The notes beneath the pieces are model-generated. The model had not been told where the DNA came from, searched no databases, and worked only from the letters and a program-made list of their open reading frames with translations. 5,031 bases of DNA, taken from assembly GCA_944329545.1 (NCBI GenBank), contig CALVIK010000018.1, forward strand, positions 1 to 5,031, in the 5' to 3' direction. This document shows, in pieces, positions 1-5,031 of this stretch (position 1 is its first letter; each line of letters opens with the position of its first letter). This DNA is from an uncultured Bacilli bacterium. GTDB lineage: Bacteria > Bacillota_I > Bacilli_A > RF39 > UBA660. The position numbers and the translations under genes are program-made.

Positions 1-72
1 AATTATTTACAAAATATAATAATAGTGTTAGAGTATTACCAAAGATATTTTAGTGGATGCTTTGACTATTAA
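1..72 (+). CDS. possible 3' end of an upstream gene (partial)
   Basis: Reading frame 1 is open from the window edge to a TAA at 70-72 and would encode 23 residues ending in the sequence RYFSGCFDY. The stop lies shortly before the next ribosome binding site, as expected for the end of an upstream gene. No domain can be recognised in so short a piece. In DNA this AT-rich a chance open stretch of this length is quite possible. Frame 3 is also open, up to a TAG at 51-53. A TATAAT at 15-20 could instead be a promoter -10 element whose -35 lies outside the window. Confidence 0.25.
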   Translation, partial: NYLQNIIIVLEYYQRYFSGCFDY

Positions 73-142
73 AAAAGAGAGGATTTAAGTGGGCCAAGAA
101 AGAATTAATACTTTAATTAAATTAGGCGAAGAAATAAAAAAG

Positions 143-149
143 AGGGAGG
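143..149 (+). promoter_or_regulatory. Shine-Dalgarno site for the ATG at 155
   Basis: The run AGGGAGG lies about 5 bases before ATG 155 and is a strong match to the anti-Shine-Dalgarno sequence. If this stretch were only coding sequence of the longer GTG-started form, it would use AGG, GAG and GAC in a row. Those codons look uncommon in these AT-rich genes, which mostly use AGA, GAA and GAT. That favours a real ribosome binding site here. A weaker AGAGAGG at 76-82 serves the alternative GTG at 89. Confidence 0.55.
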
Positions 150-154
150 ACAAA

Positions 155-424
155 ATGACTGATATAAGACCAAGAGATTGGATGAATTTAGATACTAAAG
201 TTTCCAAAACTTTAAGATTATTAATAGAAGCTGAAGATATGTTAATGGAATTTGATGATTACCAAATGGGAACTGGTCAATATTATACTGACTTTGAAGA
301 GTTATATAATCAGTTAGCTGATGTTAGAGAACATTTTGCTGATTATATTGATAAACATCTAGAATTATTAACAATGGACGAAGATATTGATAAATATTTT
401 GAAGAGCAAAGTGTAAATAAATAA
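155..424 (+). CDS. small acidic helical protein, function unknown
   Basis: This encodes an 89-residue protein that I do not recognise. It begins MTDIRPRDWM, has no signal peptide or membrane segment, and is strongly acidic, with Asp and Glu far outnumbering Lys and Arg. Its pattern of Leu, Ile and Phe between charged residues suggests mostly alpha-helix, so a small cytosolic helical protein is likely. I prefer ATG 155 because of the strong AGGGAGG before it. The frame is also open back to GTG 89, directly after an in-frame TAA at 86-88. That GTG has its own AGAGAGG and would add 22 residues of plausible amphipathic helix (including LIKLGEEIKK). Both starts may be real. It lies 36 bases before a frameshifted small gene, and the two could once have formed one transcript. 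No function can be assigned. Confidence 0.7.
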   Translation: MTDIRPRDWMNLDTKVSKTLRLLIEAEDMLMEFDDYQMGTGQYYTDFEELYNQLADVREHFADYIDKHLELLTMDEDIDKYFEEQSVNK

Positions 425-460
425 TTGTTTATTATAAATTTTCTTACAGGAGCTTTTAAA

Positions 461-666
461 ATGAAAAAAGAAAAATTACATAAGTTTGAGGGTGAAAATG
501 GAGAAAGACATCTAAAAGTGATATAGTTATTGATAGCTATATGGGGAATGTAAAAGATAATCACGATATACTTACTTTAAATGTTACTCAAGGAACATTA
601 TCAGGCCATGGTTTTGGGCATCAAGATTCATTTGATACTAGCAAAGATAATAATCTTTCAAAATAA
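461..666 (+). pseudogene. small gene disrupted by a frameshift, unknown family
   Basis: A good AGGAG (448-452) lies 8 bases before ATG 461, which begins MKKEKLHKFEGENGERH and meets TAG at 524-526 after 21 codons. Frame 1 is open from 496 to the TAA at 664-666 and encodes a protein-like sequence, including SDIVIDSYMGN, ILTLNVTQGTLSG and HGFGHQDSF. Joining the frames within 496-523 gives one small soluble protein of about 67 residues with a beta-rich, His/Gly-rich C-terminal half. The simplest repair is one lost A in the AAAA at 514-517. This could be a true mutation, a sequencing error in a homopolymer, or translational slippage, although no canonical X_XXY_YYZ heptamer is present. The second half has an internal ATG at 541 but no ribosome binding site before it. 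I do not recognise the family. Confidence 0.55.
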
Positions 667-671
667 AAACA

Positions 672-697
672 ATTCATAAATAACTATATTTATGGAT
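672..697 (+). terminator. AT-rich hairpin, weak terminator candidate
   Basis: Positions 672-682 and 687-697 form an 11-base-pair inverted repeat with a single G-T wobble (core CATAAATA / TATTTATG) and a 4-base loop ACTA. It begins 6 bases after the stop of the broken small gene, where a terminator would sit. It has almost no G-C pairs and no T tract immediately after it, so it is a poor Rho-independent terminator and may be only a chance AT palindrome. Confidence 0.3.
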
Positions 698-766
698 AAT
701 AAGATAAATGATTATTTTAATAGCACTTCTTTTTAATACTATATTTTTATATATTGATATTTTTTG

Positions 767-798
767 TTGACATATTTTTTTATTAAGTTATATATAAT
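767..798 (+). promoter_or_regulatory. sigma-A-type promoter of the NagZ-like gene
   Basis: A perfect -35 box TTGACA lies at 767-772. Downstream, TATATA at 791-796 gives 18-base spacing, and the overlapping perfect TATAAT at 793-798 gives 20-base spacing. Transcription would start near 803-806, leaving a leader of roughly 15-18 bases that carries the ribosome binding site. A promoter here means the upstream in-frame TTG at 764 cannot be the translation start on this transcript. Confidence 0.7.
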
Positions 799-809
799 AG
801 GTATAGAAT

Positions 810-817
810 GGAGTGAT
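810..817 (+). promoter_or_regulatory. Shine-Dalgarno site setting the GTG 821 start
   Basis: GGAGTGAT lies just before GTG 821, with 7 bases between GGAG and the start codon. No comparable site precedes the in-frame TTG at 764. This site, together with the promoter position, decides the start of the NagZ-like gene. Confidence 0.7.
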
Positions 818-820
818 ATA

Positions 821-2197
821 GTGGATAAAAAACTTGTCGGTATTGTTAGTGTGTTTATTTTTTTAGTAGTTTTAAGTGTGGGTTTTATTTTTTCTAGTAA
901 TAAGTTAGAAGAGGCACCAACGAAATCATTAACTGCTACGGTAATGAATGTTGATGGTGCTAATGTAACTGTACAAGATGAAAATCATGTTATTTATACT
1001 TTTAACGATATAAATAATGTTTTAACTGATGCTATGGCGGGCGATATTGTTGAGATAGAGTATGATGGTAAGCTGAATAAAAATAAAGCTTTACAGAAAA
1101 CGGCAGTACTTAGTTATGAAGCGGTAGAAGTAAGTACAAGTAGTGATAAAGTTCCTAGTAGTTGGCAAGATAATGGTATTTTTAGTGATTTTTATTCTTT
1201 TGCTAAAGAGAAGTTAGATAAAATGACTTTAGACGAGAAAATAGCGCAGTTACTTTTAGTGAGATATCCAGATAATGCGGTGTCGGCTTTGCGTGAATAT
1301 CAGTTTGGTGGTTATGTTTTCTTCGAAAAAGATTTTAAAAACAAAACCAAAGCTGGTGTAAAAAAAATGATAAATGATTTACAAAATGTTGCGAAAATAC
1401 CTATTTTAACAGCGACTGACGAAGAAGGCGGGACAGTTGTTAGAGTTAGTAGTAATCCTAATTTAGCTAGTGAAAAATTTAAATCATCGAAAGAATTATA
1501 TGATAAAGGTGGTTTTACGGCTATAAAAGAAGATACTGTACAAAAAAGTACTCTATTATATAGTCTTGGACTTAATGTTAATTTAGCGCCTGTTGTTGAT
1601 GTTTCAACTAATCCTGATGACTATATGTATAATAGAACTTTAGGGGCTAATACGGAAACAACTGCAACTTATGCCAAAACAGTAATTGCTGCTAGCAAAG
1701 GACATGGTGTATCTTATACTTTAAAACATTTTCCGGGATATGGAAACAATGATGATACTCATGGTGGTGCGGTAACAGATAATCGGCCATATGATGATAT
1801 CGTTAAAAATGATTTACCACCTTTTGAAGCGGGAATAGAAGCTGGAGCTGAAGCTGTTTTAGTTAGTCATAATACTGTGACTAATATAGATAGTAGTAAT
1901 CCGGCATCGCTTTCACCTGATGTCCATAATTTGCTTAGAAACAAATTAGGTTTTACGGGAGTAATTATTACTGATGATTTAGCTATGGGAGCAACATCTT
2001 CTATTGCAAATGCTACTGTTAAAGCTATTTTGGCGGGAAATGATTTAATTATTACTACTGATTATAAACAAAGTATTAGTGATATAAAAAGTGCTTTAGC
2101 GGATAATACCATTGATGAAAATTTAATTGATAAACTAGCGTTTAGAGTTCTTGCTTGGAAATATTATAAAGGTTTACTTTATGAAAATCAAAAGTAA
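821..2197 (+). CDS. nagZ: membrane-anchored family 3 glycoside hydrolase, NagZ-like beta-N-acetylhexosaminidase
   Basis: This 458-residue enzyme likely removes terminal N-acetylglucosamine from peptidoglycan-derived sugars outside the membrane. Residues 5-24 form one hydrophobic segment after a short basic N-terminus. No Cys lipobox follows, so it is an uncleaved anchor or a signal peptide. Residues about 36-100 form a small beta-rich domain, followed by a Ser-rich linker to about 118. The family 3 barrel begins near 128. Seen motifs are the TDEEGG loop (199-204), NLAPVVDVS, RTLG, KHFPGYG (302-308), the DTH dyad (D312, H314) and ITDDLAMGA with D385. In NagZ enzymes the Asp-His dyad is the general acid/base and the TDD aspartate is the nucleophile, so the active site looks complete. 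The second family 3 domain seen in Bacillus subtilis NagZ is absent. GTG 821 is chosen for its GGAG site and upstream promoter; an in-frame TTG at 764 would add 19 unlikely residues. Exact substrate specificity is inferred. Confidence 0.9.
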   Translation: MDKKLVGIVSVFIFLVVLSVGFIFSSNKLEEAPTKSLTATVMNVDGANVTVQDENHVIYTFNDINNVLTDAMAGDIVEIEYDGKLNKNKALQKTAVLSYEAVEVSTSSDKVPSSWQDNGIFSDFYSFAKEKLDKMTLDEKIAQLLLVRYPDNAVSALREYQFGGYVFFEKDFKNKTKAGVKKMINDLQNVAKIPILTATDEEGGTVVRVSSNPNLASEKFKSSKELYDKGGFTAIKEDTVQKSTLLYSLGLNVNLAPVVDVSTNPDDYMYNRTLGANTETTATYAKTVIAASKGHGVSYTLKHFPGYGNNDDTHGGAVTDNRPYDDIVKNDLPPFEAGIEAGAEAVLVSHNTVTNIDSSNPASLSPDVHNLLRNKLGFTGVIITDDLAMGATSSIANATVKAILAGNDLIITTDYKQSISDIKSALADNTIDENLIDKLAFRVLAWKYYKGLLYENQK

Positions 2198-2207
2198 ATC
2201 TTTTTTA

Positions 2208-2236
2208 TTGCTTTAATCAATTATTCATGGTATGCT
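2208..2236 (+). promoter_or_regulatory. possible extended -10 promoter before the EEP-family gene
   Basis: TTGCTT (2208-2213) and TATGCT (2231-2236) are 17 bases apart, and a TGG directly before the -10 supplies the TGn extended -10 motif. Both hexamers are imperfect. The gene could equally be read through from the NagZ-like gene, whose stop is only 62 bases before the ATG with no strong terminator between. Confidence 0.4.
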
Positions 2237-2247
2237 TTTTATAGAAA

Positions 2248-2253
2248 AAGGTG
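2248..2253 (+). promoter_or_regulatory. Shine-Dalgarno site setting the ATG 2260 start
   Basis: AAGGTG lies 6 bases before ATG 2260. An upstream in-frame GTG at 2251 is part of this site, so it is very unlikely to be the start codon. Confidence 0.65.
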
Positions 2254-2259
2254 ATATTA

Positions 2260-2973
2260 ATGCTAAAAGTGATGACTTTTAATATTAAAAATACTTATCA
2301 AAATGAAATTAGAGATGGAGTTTTCTCTGCAAGAATCGAAAAAATAATAAAAATTATTCAAAAAGAAAATCCGGATATTTTAGGTTTACAAGAAGTTACA
2401 AATGAGGTTAAAAAAATATTCGATAAAATTTTTGTCAATTATCACATAATTGGACGCTCGCGTTATGAAAAAAATATTAGACGGAATGAATATAATTTGC
2501 TTTTAATAAAAAAGGAAATTCCTGTAATTACTTATACAACTTATAGTCTAGGTTTAAATATTAATAAAATTCGTTCAAAACAGCTTTTATCTATGTTTCC
2601 GCGAATTTGTACTTATGCCAAAATAAATTATCAAGGGACTTATATTAATGTTTATAATACGCACTTAGATCATTTTTTTAAAAAGACTAAAGAAAAACAA
2701 TTAAAAATTTTAGAAAACATAGTTAGTAAGGATGACGAACCGGTAATTATTATGGGGGATTTTAATATGTCGCGGGGTAATGAAATATTTAAACAATTTT
2801 ATAAACCATATCTTAATGTAGCTACAAAAATTAAAATACCGACTTTTGGAAAATATTATTTGGATCATATATTGCTTAGTGGGCATTTTTCTTTAATAAA
2901 ATCTTATGTTCATAAACATGAAAATTATCCAAGTGATCATTATCCAGTTATTGCTGAGATTGATTTTAAGTAA
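2260..2973 (+). CDS. endonuclease/exonuclease/phosphatase (EEP) family hydrolase
   Basis: This is a 237-residue metal-dependent phosphodiesterase or phosphomonoesterase of the EEP fold, the DNase I / exonuclease III / sphingomyelinase superfamily. All key motifs are visible in order: TFNIKN with N8, LGLQEV with the metal-binding E45, NTHLDH with H135, MGDFN with D167 and N169, LDHIL with D202, and the C-terminal SDHYPV with D226 and catalytic H227. The active site therefore looks intact. The length is that of a single minimal EEP domain. It has no signal peptide or membrane segment, so it should act in the cytosol. The substrate (DNA, RNA, nucleotide or phospholipid headgroup) cannot be read from the sequence. 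ATG 2260 is chosen because the in-frame GTG 2251 lies inside the Shine-Dalgarno site. It follows the NagZ-like gene closely and may share its transcript, but a functional link is unproven. Confidence 0.88.
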   Translation: MLKVMTFNIKNTYQNEIRDGVFSARIEKIIKIIQKENPDILGLQEVTNEVKKIFDKIFVNYHIIGRSRYEKNIRRNEYNLLLIKKEIPVITYTTYSLGLNINKIRSKQLLSMFPRICTYAKINYQGTYINVYNTHLDHFFKKTKEKQLKILENIVSKDDEPVIIMGDFNMSRGNEIFKQFYKPYLNVATKIKIPTFGKYYLDHILLSGHFSLIKSYVHKHENYPSDHYPVIAEIDFK

Positions 2974-3013
2974 TAAAACGGGCCTTTCAGACATATATAT
3001 TTTTTTTCGAACA

Positions 3014-3050
3014 AAAAAAGGGACTTTTTAATCCGCTTTTTTATTTTTTT
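3014..3050 (+). terminator. intrinsic terminator after the EEP-family gene
   Basis: The left arm AAAAAAGGGA (3014-3023) pairs with TCCGCTTTTTT (3032-3042), leaving one bulged G at 3035 and an 8-base loop. A run of seven T follows at 3044-3050. The stem is A-T rich with a short G-C core near the loop, typical of Rho-independent terminators in low-GC genomes. It lies about 40 bases after the EEP-family stop and separates that gene from the next. Confidence 0.6.
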
Positions 3051-3063
3051 ATGAAATTTTTAC

Positions 3064-3087
3064 TATAATAATTTGTGCAAGGAGGTG
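3064..3087 (+). promoter_or_regulatory. -10 box and strong ribosome binding site of the orphan gene
   Basis: A perfect TATAAT stands at 3064-3069. The only hexamer at normal distance upstream is TTATTT (3041-3046), a weak -35 inside the terminator T-tract. A near-perfect AAGGAGGTG (3079-3087) lies 6 bases before ATG 3094. Transcription would begin about 18 bases before the start codon. The combination implies a short leader and efficient translation. Confidence 0.55.
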
Positions 3088-3093
3088 TAGGTA

Positions 3094-3738
3094 ATGAATG
3101 TAGAAAAGATATTAAATTGGATGTGCAAAGACTTAACCTTATGGTATATAGAAAGTAATAATCATAAGGAAATTATTTATCCTTTAACTAAGGAAAAACA
3201 AAAAATTGTATGCGATATTTTAAATGAGCAAGCAGATATGATGGTATATGGAAAAAACTTTTATACATTAGATAAGGATATTGAAAAAACAATTTATAAA
3301 ACTTCTTATATGTTTTATTTAAAAAAAGCTAATTCTTATAAAAAGAAAAAGATTAGAGATTTACTTCCCTATGATATAAAAGACGATAAAAAAATTGTTA
3401 TTAATAAAATGTTATCATATTATCAACAAAATAATTTACCATACTTTTTAGTAGTTTTAGATGCTAAAGCATTTAAAGAAAATTTAATTAAAGCTCTTAA
3501 TCCTTTCAGTTATTTTAATATTGCCACAAAACAAATTTTATTACATCAAGATCTTATTGTAAATAGTAATGGGAAATTAATTATTTTAGTAACAGCTGAA
3601 AATTTGGCGGCATTAGAAAAAAAGCGTTTAAAAATAGAAAAAGTTATAGCTAGTTATGCGAAACCTAATGAAGTTAAAGTTATGGATAATCAAAAATTTG
3701 ATATTGAATATTTTTACAGTGTTTTACTGCCTATTTAA
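3094..3738 (+). CDS. conserved-looking protein of unknown function, 214 residues
   Basis: I do not recognise this family. The protein is Lys-rich and soluble-looking, with no signal peptide or convincing membrane helix. The N-terminal half (about 1-85) appears helical, with several Trp and Tyr residues near the start (NWMCKDLTLWYI) and a basic KKKKIRDLL patch around 83-91. The C-terminal half alternates predicted strands (LPYFLVVLDA, GKLIILVTA) with a charged helix (about 165-185) and ends in a hydrophobic tail, YSVLLPI. That strand-helix-strand pattern suggests a compact alpha/beta domain. The start is secure because of the near-perfect ribosome binding site at 3079-3087. Terminators at 3014-3050 and 3729-3750 make it a single-gene unit, so neighbours give no hint of function. 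Base composition matches the flanking genes, with no sign of recent transfer. Confidence 0.8.
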   Translation: MNVEKILNWMCKDLTLWYIESNNHKEIIYPLTKEKQKIVCDILNEQADMMVYGKNFYTLDKDIEKTIYKTSYMFYLKKANSYKKKKIRDLLPYDIKDDKKIVINKMLSYYQQNNLPYFLVVLDAKAFKENLIKALNPFSYFNIATKQILLHQDLIVNSNGKLIILVTAENLAALEKKRLKIEKVIASYAKPNEVKVMDNQKFDIEYFYSVLLPI

Positions 3739-3750
3739 TTAGGCTTTTTT
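3729..3750 (+). terminator. intrinsic terminator overlapping the orphan gene's stop codon
   Basis: GCCTA (3729-3733) pairs perfectly with TAGGC (3740-3744) around the 6-base loop TTTAAT, followed at once by six T (3745-3750). The TAA stop (3736-3738) lies inside the loop, so the left arm is coding sequence for the last residues. This is a short but G-C-containing hairpin with a proper T tract. Confidence 0.75.
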
Positions 3751-3764
3751 CATATTTAAATTCT

Positions 3765-3792
3765 TTGAAAATATACTTAAATATGATAAAAT
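3765..3792 (+). promoter_or_regulatory. promoter of the lemA-htpX operon
   Basis: TTGAAA (3765-3770) and TAAAAT (3787-3792) are 16 bases apart, and TGA just before the -10 supplies an extended -10 TGn motif. It lies between the preceding terminator and the AGGAGG of lemA (3801-3806). Transcription would start near 3799, giving a leader of only about 15 bases. Confidence 0.65.
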
Positions 3793-3813
3793 ATTATATG
3801 AGGAGGAATTTGA

Positions 3814-4341
3814 ATGATATGGATAGTAATTTTAATAGTTATTGTACTTGGAATAATCTTTTTATATAACTATTTAGTGAGATTAAATATTAGATGTCAA
3901 AATGCTTGGTCGCAAATTGATAATCAGTTAAAACGAAGAGCTGATTTAATTCCTAATTTAGTTGAAGTAACTAAAGGTTATGCTAAACACGAAAGTGAAG
4001 TTTTAACTAATATTGCTAAAATTAGAAGTGAAAGTACAATGAGTCAAATGGCTTTGCAAAGTGAAAAAGTTAGTAATAGTTTAAACAACTTGTTAGCTGT
4101 AGCTGAGGGATATCCTGATTTAAAGGCAAATGAAGTGTTTAAAAATTTACAAATTGAGCTTACCGGAACGGAAGACAAAATTGCTTTTGCCAGACAATTT
4201 TATAACGATACAGTTCAGCATTATAACAGTGCTATTATGATGTTTCCAAGTAATATTATGGCAAAAATTCTAAAATATACAGAAAAAGAATATTTTAAAG
4301 TGTCTGAAGCAGATAAAAAGGAAGTTAAGGTGGAATTATAA
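3814..4341 (+). CDS. lemA: LemA family membrane protein
   Basis: This 175-residue protein is of typical LemA length. Residues 2-18 are one hydrophobic membrane helix with almost nothing before it, so the chain is probably N-out with a helical bundle on the cytosolic side; this topology is inferred from family knowledge. LemA hallmarks are clear: AWSQIDNQLKRRADLIPNL starting at residue 31, KGYAKHE (54-60), GYPDLKAN (99-106), LTGTEDKI (116-123), FYNDTVQHYN (129-138) and FPSN (144-147). The molecular role of LemA is not well defined, but it is often encoded beside the HtpX membrane protease, as here. The stop TAA overlaps the htpX ATG by one base (TAATG), implying coupled translation. The start is fixed by AGGAGG at 3801-3806, 7 bases before ATG. 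Confidence 0.95.
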   Translation: MIWIVILIVIVLGIIFLYNYLVRLNIRCQNAWSQIDNQLKRRADLIPNLVEVTKGYAKHESEVLTNIAKIRSESTMSQMALQSEKVSNSLNNLLAVAEGYPDLKANEVFKNLQIELTGTEDKIAFARQFYNDTVQHYNSAIMMFPSNIMAKILKYTEKEYFKVSEADKKEVKVEL

Positions 4342-5031
4342 TGATATTAAAGTCAGTTAGAACGAATAAAATCAAAACCGGTTTTATTATTACTTTATTT
4401 TTTATATTTATTACTTTATTTGTATACTTTTTGTCGCGCATATTTTTTGATAATATTTATATAGCGGCGGCAATAGGTTTAAGTGTTTCAGTGATTTCGG
4501 CTTTTGTCTCTTATTATAACTCTGATAAAATGATTTTAAGCTTAAATAATGCAAGACCAGCTACAAGAGAAGAATTTTTACAATTAAATGTTTCTTTAGA
4601 ATCTTTATGTATTGCCGCTGGGCTTCCATTACCAAAACTTTATGTGATGGATACGCCAGCTTTGAATGCGTTTGCGACTGGCCGCAATCCTGAACACGCG
4701 GTTGTCTGTGTGACAACTGGATTATTAAATAAATTAGATAAATATGAATTAGAGGGCGTTTTAGCGCATGAACTTTCTCATATTAAAAACTATGATATTT
4801 TACTTTCGACAATTGCTATTGTTATGGTTGGTTTTGTTACGATTATTGCCGATATGCTTACTCATAGTTTTCTTTGGGGAGGTAATCGTGATAGTGATAA
4901 TAAAGCATCAGCTATTTTAGTGATTGTGGGAATTATTTTCTTAATTTTATCACCAATATTTGCTAATTTATTAAAATTGGCTATTTCTCGGAACCGAGAA
5001 TATTTGGCTGATGCTAGTGCAGTGGAAATTA
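4341..5031 (+). CDS. htpX: HtpX-like zinc membrane protease (3' end outside window)
   Basis: The frame is open from ATG 4341 to the window edge, giving 230 residues of an M48-family membrane metalloprotease that degrades damaged or misfolded membrane proteins. Hydrophobic segments are near residues 14-34, 39-59, 153-173 and 190-211. The zinc motif HELSH is at 143-147 (H143, E144, H147). The NREYLAD motif near the end supplies the third zinc ligand, E220. FATGRNPEHAVVCVTTGLL, just before HELSH, is the usual substrate-cleft strand region. These positions closely match those of E. coli HtpX, so the visible catalytic core is complete. AAGGTGGA (4327-4334), inside the end of lemA, is its ribosome binding site, 6 bases before ATG. 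Truncation is due only to the window end. A member of a neighbouring M48 subfamily is the alternative. Confidence 0.93.
   Translation, partial: MILKSVRTNKIKTGFIITLFFIFITLFVYFLSRIFFDNIYIAAAIGLSVSVISAFVSYYNSDKMILSLNNARPATREEFLQLNVSLESLCIAAGLPLPKLYVMDTPALNAFATGRNPEHAVVCVTTGLLNKLDKYELEGVLAHELSHIKNYDILLSTIAIVMVGFVTIIADMLTHSFLWGGNRDSDNKASAILVIVGIIFLILSPIFANLLKLAISRNREYLADASAVEI

Noticed and set aside
511..523. Programmed -1 frameshift signal
   Set aside because: The zero-frame codons CTA AAA GTG do not form a canonical X_XXY_YYZ slippery heptamer, and no clear downstream pseudoknot or stem is visible. Mutation or sequencing error is simpler.
343..564. 73-residue open frame on the minus strand
   Set aside because: It lies antisense to the end of the acidic protein and the start of the frameshifted gene. 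It has no good ribosome binding site, and its Phe/Ile/Ser/Asn-rich composition is typical of a shadow frame.
2190..2206. Possible hairpin AAAAG / CTTTT at the end of the NagZ-like gene
   Set aside because: The stem has five pairs with only one G-C, and only a short T run follows. It is too weak to call a terminator, so read-through into the next gene remains possible.
2979..2990. CGGGCCTTTCAG resembles the right arm of a G-C-rich terminator
   Set aside because: No complementary left arm is present upstream, so no hairpin can form.
1..5031. Mobile element, CRISPR array, toxin-antitoxin or defence system
   Set aside because: There are no direct repeat arrays, transposase or integrase motifs, or attachment-like duplications. 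The recognisable genes are ordinary housekeeping and envelope genes.

Overview
The window is very AT-rich. All complete genes lie on the + strand, have AGGAGG-type ribosome binding sites and end in TAA. The tryptophan codons seen in the real genes are all TGG, so the standard bacterial code fits better than the mycoplasma code. AT bias, strong Shine-Dalgarno sites, sigma-A-like promoters and a membrane-anchored NagZ-type enzyme together suggest a low-GC Bacillota. The uncultured gut Bacilli or Erysipelotrichia-like groups are the best guess, but this is inference and not a species call.

Layout. (1) Positions 1-666 hold small unrecognised material: a possible 3' end of an upstream gene (1-72), a very acidic small protein (155-424, perhaps starting at 89), and a small gene that looks broken by a one-base frameshift (461-666). 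An AT-rich hairpin follows at 672-697. (2) Positions 767-2973 hold a promoter and a membrane-anchored family 3 beta-N-acetylhexosaminidase (NagZ-like). After it comes an intracellular endonuclease/exonuclease/phosphatase-fold hydrolase with a possible promoter of its own. (3) Positions 3014-3750 hold a 214-residue protein of unknown function, isolated as a single unit between two intrinsic terminators. (4) Positions 3765-5031 hold a good promoter and a lemA-htpX pair whose stop and start codons overlap; htpX runs off the window end.

The readable theme is cell-envelope maintenance: turnover of peptidoglycan-derived sugars (NagZ) and membrane protein quality control (LemA/HtpX). The window shows no mobile element, CRISPR array, tRNA, rRNA or defence system. 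I do not see strong evidence for a new multi-gene system. The most open items are the orphan 214-residue protein, the frameshifted small gene, and the extra N-terminal beta domain on the NagZ-like enzyme.
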